From the NCBI GenBank assembly GCA_015488125.1, contig WFOJ01000206.1, forward strand, positions 1 to 14,284: DNA of 14,284 nucleotides. The letters are read 5' to 3'. Positions 1 through 6,731 of the stretch are shown one piece after another (the stretch's first letter is position 1; each line of letters opens with the position of its first letter). The translations under genes were made by a program, and so were the position numbers. The DNA comes from Mariprofundaceae bacterium. GTDB taxonomy: Bacteria; Pseudomonadota; Zetaproteobacteria; Mariprofundales; Mariprofundaceae. Below the pieces are notes generated by a model. The model saw nothing but the letters and a program-made list of their open reading frames with translations. It did not search any database and was not told where the DNA came from.

Positions 1-345
1 GAGACCCGCAACCATGCCGATCAACTGGTTTACAGCACGGAAAAATCACTGAAAGAGCATGGCGATGCGGTGGATGAAGCAACCCGCAAGTCGATTGAAG
101 AGGCGCTGGATGGCCTGAAGAAAGCCCTGGAAGGCAGTGATGTGGAAGCCATCAAAAAGGCCGAGGAAACGCTGGCCGAGCGCTCGCAGAAACTGGGCGA
201 GGTGATTTATCAGAAGATGCAGGCAGAGGCTGCTGCCGGCAAGGATGGCGGCGCAGCGGATGCGGCTAATGCGCAGGCATCTTCCGACAAAGGCAAAGAT
301 GCCGATGTTGTTGATGCTGAGATTGTGGATGACAACAAGAAATAA
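1..345 (+). CDS. dnaK: Chaperone protein DnaK (Hsp70), C-terminal part
   Basis: The open frame enters from the left edge and stops at TAA 343-345, giving the last 114 residues of DnaK. It starts ETRNHADQLVYSTEKSLKEH, the helical lid of the Hsp70 substrate-binding domain. An Ala/Gly/Asp-rich linker follows, and it ends in the acidic tail DADVVDAEIVDDNKK that typifies bacterial DnaK. DnaK is the ATP-driven cytoplasmic chaperone that binds exposed hydrophobic segments of unfolded proteins, with DnaJ stimulating its ATPase. The ATPase domain and start lie outside the window. dnaJ follows after 91 bases that contain a terminator. A GTG at 70 is internal and is not the real start. Confidence 0.95.
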   Translation, partial: ETRNHADQLVYSTEKSLKEHGDAVDEATRKSIEEALDGLKKALEGSDVEAIKKAEETLAERSQKLGEVIYQKMQAEAAAGKDGGAADAANAQASSDKGKDADVVDAEIVDDNKK

Positions 346-374
346 ACGCTGGTATCCGCCTGCGTAAGATGGTG

Positions 375-405
375 AAAAGCAGGGTCGGAAACGGCTCTGC
401 TTTTT
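375..405 (+). terminator. Intrinsic terminator between dnaK and dnaJ
   Basis: AGCAGGGTCG (378-387) pairs with CGGCTCTGCT (392-401) in a 10-bp stem with two G-U pairs, closed by a GAAA tetraloop (388-391) and followed by TTTT. The A residues at 375-377 can pair with the T run and lengthen the stem. The shape is that of a classic rho-independent terminator. It would lower dnaJ transcription relative to dnaK, with dnaJ fed by read-through or its own promoter. Confidence 0.85.
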
Positions 406-424
406 CCGTTTGAGAAATTCCTTC

Positions 425-430
425 AGGAGA
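425..430 (+). promoter_or_regulatory. Ribosome binding site deciding the dnaJ start
   Basis: AGGAGA lies 6 bases before the GTG at 437. This selects GTG 437 over the upstream in-frame TTG at 410, which sits directly after the terminator and has no Shine-Dalgarno sequence. Confidence 0.7.
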
Positions 431-436
431 AGCTGC

Positions 437-1597
437 GTGTCAAAGCGTGATTATTACGAAGTGCTGGGTGTGGATAAAAACGCGGATGAAAAAACCATCA
501 AGCGTTCCTACCGCAAACTGGCCATGAAATACCACCCGGATCGTAACCCGGATAACGAAGCGGCAGCCGAAAAGTTTCGCGAGATCACGGAAGCTTATGA
601 GGTCTTGTCCGATAAAGAGAAGCGTGCGCGTTACGATCAGTATGGTCACGCTGGCGTGGATGATCAGATGCAGGATTTCTGGAGTCGCGGTGGCTTCCAG
701 GATTCTCATGCCTTCAAGGATTTTGGCGATGTGTTCGGCGATTTATTCGGCGAAGCCTTCGGCTTTGGCGGTGGTGGCGGTGGACGCCAGAACCGGGGGG
801 CTGACCTTCGTTATGATTTGACGATTTCACTGGAAGAAGCCGCTTTTGGCAAGGAAATTGAGCTTGATATTCCGCGCCATGACACATGCGATACCTGCCA
901 CGGTTCCGGTGCCAGGCCCGGCAGCAACCCTGTGCCTTGTCGCACCTGCGGCGGCCATGGCCAGGTGCAGATGTCGCAGGGATTTTTTGCCGTGCGTCGC
1001 ACCTGCCCGGAGTGTCAGGGTGCTGGTACCCGTATTGACCAACCCTGCACAAGCTGCGGCGGCAGTGGCAGGAAACGCACAACCAAACATCTGAAGATCA
1101 AGATTCCGGCAGGTATTTATCATGGCGCACAGGTGCGCGTAAGTGGTGAGGGTGAAGCTGGCAGCCGTGGCGCACCTGCTGGCGATTTGTATATCGTCGT
1201 CAGCGTGCGCGAGCATCCGATTTTTGAACGTGACGGTGGTGATCTTTACTGTACCATGCCCATTACCTTTCCGCAGGCCGCCCTGGGGGCGGAAGTTGAA
1301 GCACCCACGCTGTCGGGGCGGGTTAAAATCCGTATTCCGGCAGGCACAGAAGCAGGCCGCGTATTTCGGGTTCGTGGCCAAGGCATTAACGATGTGCGCA
1401 ATGGTAACCAGAAAGGTGATCTTTATGTGCGCGTGCAGATTGCCGTGCCCAAGGAACTGAGCGCCCGGCAAAAAGAATTGCTGCACAAGTTCGCGGAAGC
1501 AACCGGTGATGATGTTTATCCTGAGTGTTCCTCGTTTCTCGACAAGGTAAAACACTTCTGGGATGAACTGGCAGGAAGAGAAGATGGCAAAAAATAA
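437..1597 (+). CDS. dnaJ: Chaperone protein DnaJ (Hsp40)
   Basis: A 386-residue type I J-protein of normal family length. The J-domain begins SKRDYYEVLGV and carries the DnaK-activating HPD motif at residues 33-35. A Gly/Phe-rich stretch lies at about 75-115. Four zinc-binding CxxCxGxG repeats start at Cys151 (CDTCHGSG), Cys168 (CRTCGGHG), Cys190 (CPECQGAG) and Cys204 (CTSCGGSG), and the two C-terminal substrate-binding beta domains follow. DnaJ delivers unfolded clients to DnaK and stimulates its ATP hydrolysis in the cytoplasm. The GTG start is chosen for its AGGAGA site and because it gives the standard N-terminus. The gene is intact, and its last 14 bases overlap dapB. Confidence 0.97.
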   Translation: MSKRDYYEVLGVDKNADEKTIKRSYRKLAMKYHPDRNPDNEAAAEKFREITEAYEVLSDKEKRARYDQYGHAGVDDQMQDFWSRGGFQDSHAFKDFGDVFGDLFGEAFGFGGGGGGRQNRGADLRYDLTISLEEAAFGKEIELDIPRHDTCDTCHGSGARPGSNPVPCRTCGGHGQVQMSQGFFAVRRTCPECQGAGTRIDQPCTSCGGSGRKRTTKHLKIKIPAGIYHGAQVRVSGEGEAGSRGAPAGDLYIVVSVREHPIFERDGGDLYCTMPITFPQAALGAEVEAPTLSGRVKIRIPAGTEAGRVFRVRGQGINDVRNGNQKGDLYVRVQIAVPKELSARQKELLHKFAEATGDDVYPECSSFLDKVKHFWDELAGREDGKK

Positions 1598-2408
1598 GCG
1601 TATGAAGATCATGATTCCCGGTGCTGGCGGGCGCATGGGGAGGATGTTGGTGCGCACCCTTCATGATGATGCTGATGCTGAACTGGTAGCGGCCAGCGAA
1701 CGTCCGGGTTCAGCCAATATCGGCAAGGATGCTGGCGAACTGGCAGGATGTGGCCAAAACGGCATCCCCCTGAAAGCTGAACTTGAAGTGCCGGCAGATG
1801 GCGCTTCGGCTGTTATTGATTTCACTGCGCCGCAAGCCACGCTGGCGCATGCACGCTTAGCTGCCAGGCATGGCATCCCGATGGTGATTGGCACCACCGG
1901 CTTTACGGCTGATCATCTACGGGAATTGCGGCATATACTTCGTGATGTGCCTGTGGTGATGGCGGCGAATTACTCGGTGGGTGTAAATCTGGCGCTTGAT
2001 CTGATTGAGCAGGCAGCGGCGATTTTGCAGGCTAAAGCCTATGATGCGGAAATCTTTGAAGCGCATCACCGTCACAAGGTGGATGCGCCCAGCGGCACGG
2101 CGCTGGCCATGGGCAGCGCGCTGGCCCGTGGCCGTGGTGTTTCTCTGGATAATGTTGCCGTATATGCTCGCGAAGGCGTAACCGGTGAACGTCATCCAGG
2201 CAGCATTGGTTTTTCAGTCGTGCGTGGTGGCAATATCGTCGGTGAACACAAAGCCATGTTTATTTCCGATGAAGAGCGTATCGAAATCAACCATATCGCC
2301 GCTGATCGCATGGTGTTTGCCAGAGGCGCTGTGCGCGCTGCTCACTGGCTGATAACACAGCAGGCCGGTTGGTATGATATGCAAGACGTGCTTGGCCTGA
2401 AACGCTAA
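1584..2408 (+). CDS. dapB: 4-Hydroxy-tetrahydrodipicolinate reductase (dihydrodipicolinate reductase)
   Basis: A 274-residue protein of normal DapB length. It makes tetrahydrodipicolinate with NAD(P)H in the diaminopimelate/lysine pathway in the cytoplasm, supplying both lysine and the peptidoglycan cross-link residue. The N-terminal Rossmann loop is GAGGRMGR (residues 13-20), with the GTTG nucleotide-binding motif further on. The family signature EAHHRHKVDAPSGT spans residues 159-172, with His161 and Lys165 matching the E. coli catalytic pair His159/Lys163. The start at 1584 has AGGAAGAG (1573-1580) upstream and overlaps the dnaJ end by 14 bases, suggesting translational coupling. ATG 1602 (MKIMIPGAGG) is an alternative start with a poorer ribosome site; ATG 1563 is less likely. 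Confidence 0.95.
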   Translation: MAKNKRMKIMIPGAGGRMGRMLVRTLHDDADAELVAASERPGSANIGKDAGELAGCGQNGIPLKAELEVPADGASAVIDFTAPQATLAHARLAARHGIPMVIGTTGFTADHLRELRHILRDVPVVMAANYSVGVNLALDLIEQAAAILQAKAYDAEIFEAHHRHKVDAPSGTALAMGSALARGRGVSLDNVAVYAREGVTGERHPGSIGFSVVRGGNIVGEHKAMFISDEERIEINHIAADRMVFARGAVRAAHWLITQQAGWYDMQDVLGLKR

Positions 2409-2495
2409 AAAACATGTGCCGGATCGCGTAACGGCAATGCCGCAACAATGGTAGCTGTGACCGGTTATCGCCAGAAGCCTGGCAGCGGCACAGTT

Positions 2496-2975
2496 TCAGT
2501 GCTGGCGGTCAGCCAGGATACCTTCCGGCATGGCCACCAATACGCTGCAATGGGCATGACGCACCACATGTTCGGTGGTGGAACCAATCAGCATGCGCTC
2601 AAGAAAACTCTGGTGGCCATGCTTGCCAATAACCATCAGCTGGCTTGCCAGGGCTTCTGCCTTATGGCAAATGGTTCTCGCTATATTGCCATTGCTGTGC
2701 ATGATATGTGAAGCCACTGCCACATCCGGCCATTGCGCCAACCAGTTTTGCATGTGTTCGCGGGCCATATCTTCCAGAGAACGAGAAACATCCTCACTCA
2801 TCGGAACAGGCATGCCGTCCATGCCGCTGCTATAATAAACAGCCGCATCATCCAGCACATGCAAGGCATGCAACTGCGCCTGCAACCATTGCGACAAACG
2901 AATGGCCCGTCGCATGGCCTCAGTAGAAAAATCCGAAAAATCCGTCGGCACGAGAATCAATTGTGTTGCCTGCAT
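2496..2975 (-). CDS. Universal stress protein, UspA family
   Basis: A single-domain Usp protein of 159 residues. It starts with the typical first strand LILVPTDFS (Asp12 in the nucleotide pocket) and ends with the ATP-loop pattern. Gly117 and Gly120 (GKHG) are followed by Gly131-Ser132, then a final beta strand (CSVLVAM). The gap between the second Gly and the Gly-Ser is 10 residues, where the ATP-binding subgroup normally has 9. Such proteins are cytoplasmic, usually dimeric, and accumulate under starvation or stress; the actual ligand or target is unknown. AGAAGG (2981-2986 on this strand) lies 5 bases before the ATG. The gene converges on dapB with an 87-base gap and is probably transcribed alone. 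Confidence 0.9.
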   Translation of the reverse strand: MQATQLILVPTDFSDFSTEAMRRAIRLSQWLQAQLHALHVLDDAAVYYSSGMDGMPVPMSEDVSRSLEDMAREHMQNWLAQWPDVAVASHIMHSNGNIARTICHKAEALASQLMVIGKHGHQSFLERMLIGSTTEHVVRHAHCSVLVAMPEGILADRQH

Positions 2976-3018
2976 CAGTACCTTCTAAAAAAGTCTGAGA
3001 GAACTCCAACGCTGGCCG

Positions 3019-3047
3019 GATCTATTCAAGCGAAAAGACCATCTCAA
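3019..3047 (-). promoter_or_regulatory. Candidate promoter of the universal stress protein gene
   Basis: On the - strand TTGAGA (3047-3042, 5 of 6 to the -35 consensus) and TAGATC (3024-3019, 3 of 6 to the -10) are separated by 17 bases. They lie about 45-70 bases upstream of the ATG. The -10 box is poor, so this is only a candidate. Confidence 0.3.
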
Positions 3048-3361
3048 AGCAGGAATTCCCATGCCCGAAATCATAACGTTTTTATCTTCGCTATGCCAGT
3101 GCCTGGGAGTTTGTCCGAACTTGGTGTTCGTGATGAGCAATAACAGGATTATGGTAACCAATACTGCCGAAGGTGTACATGATTACAAAAAGCCTTCAAT
3201 GACAGTGCGATCCGCGCCCGCAAACCAGAATTGCGAAGGCAAGAAGTGCGAATGGATTCTCAACTCTCTGCCGGTGACACCATCTGCGCTACACCAGTTT
3301 TCCACATTATAGGAAATGGAGATTCTTAAGATCAACATGTCAGAATTTTGATTCAATTACC
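3048..3361. other. Stretch without a convincing gene between usp and rpsB
   Basis: No tRNA arms or recognisable protein are seen. The + strand has an 83-codon open frame (3061-3312) with AGGA 6 bases before its ATG. Its product, which starts MPEIITFLSSLCQCLG, resembles no family I know, and its codons (cta, ata and other rare ones) do not match those of the neighbours. A small perfect hairpin CGAAC-TTGGT-GTTCG sits at 3116-3130. The region probably holds regulatory sequence for the flanking divergent genes; a small protein or RNA cannot be excluded. Confidence 0.4.
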
Positions 3362-3391
3362 TTGACACTGGTTGCAAAATTTTACGATATT
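3362..3391 (+). promoter_or_regulatory. Sigma-70-type promoter for the rpsB-tsf cluster
   Basis: A perfect TTGACA (3362-3367) is followed after 18 bases by GATATT (3386-3391, 4 of 6 to TATAAT). CGATAT one base earlier gives a 17-base spacer. Transcription would start near 3398-3400, leaving a leader of about 100 bases before rpsB. Such a strong -35 box suits a ribosomal protein operon. Confidence 0.65.
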
Positions 3392-3399
3392 GCTAGAAA

Positions 3400-3501
3400 G
3401 CGCGCCACTTCGCACGCTGCCATGATTCAGGTTGCATCCTTGTTACGGATGTTCTGGCGGCGGAGGTCGGCTGATGCCGTTAAAAATAAACTGGAGTATA
3501 T
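3400..3501 (+). promoter_or_regulatory. rpsB 5' leader with two small hairpins
   Basis: Two simple stems can be drawn in the predicted leader. CATCC (3435-3439) pairs with GGATG (3447-3451), and CGGC (3468-3471) pairs with GCCG (3476-3479) around a TGAT loop, ending about 14 bases before the GGAG ribosome site (3493-3496). In several gammaproteobacteria the rpsB leader is a structured target for feedback repression by S2. A similar role here is inferred from position, not from a matched consensus. Confidence 0.35.
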
Positions 3502-4299
3502 ATGTCGAATTATACCATGAAGCAGCTGCTGGAAGCAGGTGTGCATTTTGGTCACCAGACCCGTCGTTGGAACCCGAAGATGAAACCTTACATCTTTGGT
3601 CAGCGCAATGGCATTCACATTATTGATCTGCAAAAAACCCTGCGGATGGCGAATGAAGCCTATCATTTCACACGCGAGCTGGCGGCAGCCGGTGGTCGTA
3701 TTCTTTTTGTTGGCACCAAGCGTCAAGCTGCCGATGCCATTCGTGAAGAAGCTTCACGCGCTGGTCAGTTTTATGTCAATCATCGCTGGTTGGGTGGCAT
3801 GCTGACCAATTTCTCCACAGTTCAGAAGTCCGTCCGTAAAATGAAGGATCTGCAACGCCAGAAAGAAGAAGGCGTGTTTGATCTGATGACCAAAAAAGAG
3901 GCGCTGAACATGCAGCGTGATCTGGACAAACTGGAGCGCTCACTTGGCGGCATCAAGGATATGCTGCACTTGCCGGACTGTTTGTTTGTCATTGATGTTA
4001 AAAAAGAGGAGCTGGCTGTCAGCGAGGCCAAAAAGCTTGGTATTCCTGTGGTTGCCGTGGTCGATAGTAACTGTGACCCCAGTAATATTGATTATATCAT
4101 CCCGGGCAATGATGATGCGATTCGCGCTGTTCGCCTGTTTTGCAACAAAACGGCGACAGCTGTGCTTGAAGGCGTTGAAAGCTGGAACCTGGAGAACGCT
4201 GAAGACGGCGAGGATTTTGTTGAAGCCATGGGTGAAGTTGTGGAAGCTGCCGATGAGGCAGAAGCTGCTTCGCCGCTTGGTGAAGTCGCTGCCGAATAA
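3502..4299 (+). CDS. rpsB: 30S ribosomal protein S2
   Basis: A 265-residue protein of the small ribosomal subunit, where S2 sits at the head-body junction and binds 16S rRNA and S1. The N-terminus MSNYTMKQLLEAGVHFGHQT and the following RRWNPKMKPYIFG are diagnostic. Other family blocks present are DLQKT, the VGTKRQA segment, RWLGGMLTNF, and PVVAVVDSNCDP followed by DYIIPGNDDA. The last 35 or so residues form an acidic Glu/Ala-rich tail, making it somewhat longer than the 241-residue E. coli protein. GGAG lies 5 bases before the ATG. It is the first gene of the long cluster, behind a consensus-like promoter, and is separated from tsf by a structured spacer. Confidence 0.98.
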   Translation: MSNYTMKQLLEAGVHFGHQTRRWNPKMKPYIFGQRNGIHIIDLQKTLRMANEAYHFTRELAAAGGRILFVGTKRQAADAIREEASRAGQFYVNHRWLGGMLTNFSTVQKSVRKMKDLQRQKEEGVFDLMTKKEALNMQRDLDKLERSLGGIKDMLHLPDCLFVIDVKKEELAVSEAKKLGIPVVAVVDSNCDPSNIDYIIPGNDDAIRAVRLFCNKTATAVLEGVESWNLENAEDGEDFVEAMGEVVEAADEAEAASPLGEVAAE

Positions 4300-4312
4300 A
4301 ACATCCAGGATG

Positions 4313-4385
4313 CCTGTCAGGCTTTGACAGGGTTGTCACGAAAATCGGAATTGAGGCAAATCTTCATCTTTCTGCTGCTCGTGAC
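4313..4385 (+). promoter_or_regulatory. Alternative hairpins in the rpsB-tsf spacer
   Basis: Three perfect inverted repeats share arms. A: CCTGTCA (4313-4319) with TGACAGG (4325-4331). B: TGACA (4325-4329) with TGTCA (4334-4338). C: GTCACGA (4335-4341) with TCGTGAC (4379-4385). A and B compete, and B and C compete, so A plus C or B alone can form. None has a T run, and the terminator at 4412-4433 lies just downstream. The layout resembles an attenuator or an mRNA processing site; a function is inferred only. Confidence 0.4.
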
Positions 4386-4411
4386 GATTGCCAAAACCTG
4401 ACGGCGTCCCG

Positions 4412-4433
4412 GGCGGCTGCTGTGCCGCCTTTT
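4412..4433 (+). terminator. Intrinsic terminator/attenuator between rpsB and tsf
   Basis: GGCGGC (4412-4417) pairs perfectly with GCCGCC (4424-4429) around a 6-base loop, followed by TTTT. The stem is short but pure G-C. In E. coli the rpsB-tsf spacer also holds a partial terminator that sets the S2 to EF-Ts ratio; the same use is likely here, since tsf has no strong promoter of its own. Confidence 0.7.
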
Positions 4434-4477
4434 CAATTACAGATAATTATTCCAAATTTTCCAAAAATGGGGGAACC

Positions 4478-5374
4478 ATGGCCTCGATTACGGCTGCTGA
4501 TGTAAAAAAACTGCGTGAAATAAGCGGCGCAGGCATGATGGACTGCAAAAAGGCATTGTCTGCCACGGATGGCGATATGGATGCGGCAGTGGACTTTCTG
4601 CGCAAGAAGGGGTTGGCCGCAGCTTCCAAAAAAGCAGGTCGTGTTGCCGCCGAAGGCAGTGTGACGGCGCTGGTTGAAGGTGGTAGCGGCATGCTGCTGG
4701 AGGTCAATGCCGAAACGGACTTTGTCAGCAAAAATGACCAGTTTAATGATTTTGTATCCACACTTGGCCAGCTGGTGTTGAACGAAAAGCCTGCTGATGT
4801 TGAAGCCCTGAAGGCCCTTGCCTTCCCCGGCGAAGAGGGCACGGTGGCGGAAGCCCTGGCTCGTCGGATTGCAACGATCGGTGAGAACATGAATATCCGC
4901 CGTTTTGCCCTGGTTGAGGGGGATGTTGTCGCCTCTTACGTCCATGGTGGCGGTCGCATTGGCGTATTGGTGGCACTGGCGGGTGAAGCAACGGATGCGC
5001 TGAAGGAAGTCGCCCGTGGTATCGCCATGCATGTTGCGGCGGTGAACCCCCTGTGTGTTTCACGCGAGGATATGCCAGCCGATGCTGTTGAACGTGAAAA
5101 AGCGGTATTAAGCGAGCGTGCGCTGGCCAGTGGTAAACCAGCCAATATTGTTGAAAAAATCGTGACCGGTCAGCTCAACAAGTTCTATGCTGAAAGCTGC
5201 CTGCTGGAGCAGGACTATGTGGTAAATTCTGACCTGAAAGTCGGCGAAGCGCTGAAGCAGGCACAGCCTGGCGCCAGCATCATCAGCGTTGTTCGCTATG
5301 CGCTGGGCGAAGGCATTGAGAAAGAAGAAGCTGATTTTGCAGCGGAGGTTGCAGCTCAGGTTCAGGGCGGCTAA
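4478..5374 (+). CDS. tsf: Translation elongation factor Ts
   Basis: A 298-residue EF-Ts of normal length, the guanine-nucleotide exchange factor that releases GDP from EF-Tu in the cytoplasm. The N-terminal UBA-like domain ends in GAGMMDCKKAL. The core has the EF-Tu-contacting TDFV motif (residues 80-83, followed by SKNDQF). The C-terminal part contains the NKFYAESCLLEQ segment typical of the family. The ATG at 4478 follows a GGGGGAA site (4469-4475) and gives the standard start MASITAADVKKLREI; in-frame codons further upstream fall in the terminator spacer. GATAAT at 4442-4447 resembles a -10 box but lacks a convincing -35. pyrH follows after 7 bases. Confidence 0.97.
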   Translation: MASITAADVKKLREISGAGMMDCKKALSATDGDMDAAVDFLRKKGLAAASKKAGRVAAEGSVTALVEGGSGMLLEVNAETDFVSKNDQFNDFVSTLGQLVLNEKPADVEALKALAFPGEEGTVAEALARRIATIGENMNIRRFALVEGDVVASYVHGGGRIGVLVALAGEATDALKEVARGIAMHVAAVNPLCVSREDMPADAVEREKAVLSERALASGKPANIVEKIVTGQLNKFYAESCLLEQDYVVNSDLKVGEALKQAQPGASIISVVRYALGEGIEKEEADFAAEVAAQVQGG

Positions 5375-5381
5375 ATCAGCG

Positions 5382-6107
5382 ATGAGTGCTGCCACGCCTG
5401 TGTATCAACGCGTCTTGCTCAAGCTTTCCGGTGAAGTGCTGATGGGTACTGGTGCCTTCGGCATTGATGCGCCAACGCTTGAGCGCCTCTCTTCTGAACT
5501 GATCGCCTTGCATCGCGCTGGCGTGCAACTGGCTGTGGTCATTGGCGGAGGCAATATTTTTCGCGGCATGAGCGGGGCAGCCGCTGGCATGGAGCGCTCC
5601 AGCGCCGATTATATGGGCATGCTGGCCACGGTAATGAATGCCATTGCCTTGCAGGATGCCATTGAGCGGCAAGGTGTTGCCGTGCGACTTGTCTCGGCGC
5701 TGCACATCAAGGAAGTGGCCGAGCCGTATATTCGCCGTCGTGCCGTGCGCCATCTGGAGAAAGATCGTATCGTGGTTTTTGCCGCTGGCACAGGTAACCC
5801 TTATTTTACCACGGATACGGCAGCCAGTCTGCGGGCCATGGAAATGCAGGCTGATGTCGTACTCAAGGGCACCAAGGTTGATGGCGTATATTCCGCTGAT
5901 CCAAAGAAAGAGCGTGATGCGGTTCGCTATGATCAGCTGAGCTTTACCGAGGCGCTCAATAAAAAACTTGGCGTTATGGATGCAACGGCATTGTCATTAT
6001 GCCGTGATAACGGTATGCCGATCATTGTGTTTGATGTCACGACGGAGGGCCAGATGATGAAGGTTATTTGTGGTGAAAACAATGTCGGCACACTGGTCAG
6101 CGAGTGA
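5382..6107 (+). CDS. pyrH: UMP kinase (uridylate kinase)
   Basis: A 241-residue bacterial UMP kinase of the amino-acid-kinase fold, phosphorylating UMP to UDP with ATP on the way to UTP and CTP. Key blocks are RVLLKLSGE (Lys14), GGGNIFRG (residues 55-62), GTGNPYFTTDTAA (136-148) and LKGTKVDGVYSADP (161-174). The ATG at 5382 gives the usual short N-terminus. It has no clear ribosome site of its own and begins 7 bases after the tsf stop, so translation is probably coupled to tsf. GTG or ATG codons farther upstream lie inside tsf and would add unrelated residues. frr follows after 39 bases. Confidence 0.97.
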   Translation: MSAATPVYQRVLLKLSGEVLMGTGAFGIDAPTLERLSSELIALHRAGVQLAVVIGGGNIFRGMSGAAAGMERSSADYMGMLATVMNAIALQDAIERQGVAVRLVSALHIKEVAEPYIRRRAVRHLEKDRIVVFAAGTGNPYFTTDTAASLRAMEMQADVVLKGTKVDGVYSADPKKERDAVRYDQLSFTEALNKKLGVMDATALSLCRDNGMPIIVFDVTTEGQMMKVICGENNVGTLVSE

Positions 6108-6146
6108 TGCTCGCTGGTGGCTTCTTGACAAAGGGAGAGAACAGTC

Positions 6147-6692
6147 ATGAGTAAAGAGCTTGAAAGCAGAATGGAAAAATCCATTCAGGCGTTGAAAAGT
6201 GAAATGGCAACGATTCGCACTGGCCGTGCCAACGCCGCGCTGCTGGATCAGGTGCGGGTGGATTATTATGGCTCTGAGGTTCCTATCTCCCAGGTGGCCA
6301 ACATCAGTGTGCCGGAACCACGCATGCTGCTGATCACCCCCTGGGAAAAAACCATGCTCAGCACCATTGAAAAAGCGATTATGGCCTCGGACCTCGGACT
6401 TACGCCCAGCAACGACGGTTCTGTTATCCGCTTGGTGTTGCCTGAACTCAATGAAGAGCGTCGGCGTGATTTGGTGAAACAGGCCAGACAAATGGCTGAA
6501 AAATGCCGTATCTCTATTCGCAATATTCGCCGTGATGCCAATGAAAAGGTCAGGGCAGAAGTCAGGGATGAGGGGCTTTCCGAAGATGAAAGCAAGCAAC
6601 GACAAGCCGCCATCCAGAAGGTTACCGACCGTTTTATTGCCGAAACAGACAAGCTGCTGGCAGCCAAAGAAGAAGATATTCTGACCATCTGA
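6147..6692 (+). CDS. frr: Ribosome recycling factor
   Basis: A 181-residue protein (E. coli 185) that, with EF-G, splits post-termination ribosomes in the cytoplasm. The full family pattern is present: N-terminal helix with KSEMATIRTGRA, the domain II beta segment (DYYGSEVPISQVANISVPEPR), then the long C-terminal helices with LPELNEERRRDLVKQ and ISIRNIRRDAN. AGGGAGA at 6132-6138 lies 8 bases before the ATG. The TGA stop is in the same reading frame as the downstream uppS, with no other stop between them. Confidence 0.97.
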   Translation: MSKELESRMEKSIQALKSEMATIRTGRANAALLDQVRVDYYGSEVPISQVANISVPEPRMLLITPWEKTMLSTIEKAIMASDLGLTPSNDGSVIRLVLPELNEERRRDLVKQARQMAEKCRISIRNIRRDANEKVRAEVRDEGLSEDESKQRQAAIQKVTDRFIAETDKLLAAKEEDILTI

Positions 6693-6731
6693 CCCTCTGC
6701 CACCGACCCTTTTACGATTTCCATTCCTTTC

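Noticed and set aside
827..1657. Long - strand frame opposite dnaJ (276 codons)
   Set aside because: It is a shadow of the dnaJ zinc-finger and C-terminal coding sequence, with no family resemblance and no ribosome site.
2433..2483. Small inverted repeats CGGC-AAT-GCCG and GCCAG-AAGC-CTGGC between dapB and the Usp gene as a terminator
   Set aside because: Stems are only 4-5 bp, with no T run on either strand; a real terminator for either gene is not evident.
2987..3361. tRNA or known small RNA gene in the spacer before rpsB
   Set aside because: No T-arm consensus, cloverleaf arms or recognisable RNA motif were found by eye.
4324..4352. TTGACA at 4324-4329 as a promoter for tsf
   Set aside because: No acceptable -10 box lies 16-18 bases downstream, and the bases are explained by the inverted repeats.
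4388..4477. N-terminal extension of tsf
   Set aside because: The extension would cover the rpsB-tsf terminator and lies upstream of the good GGGGGAA ribosome site; the family starts at MASITAADV.
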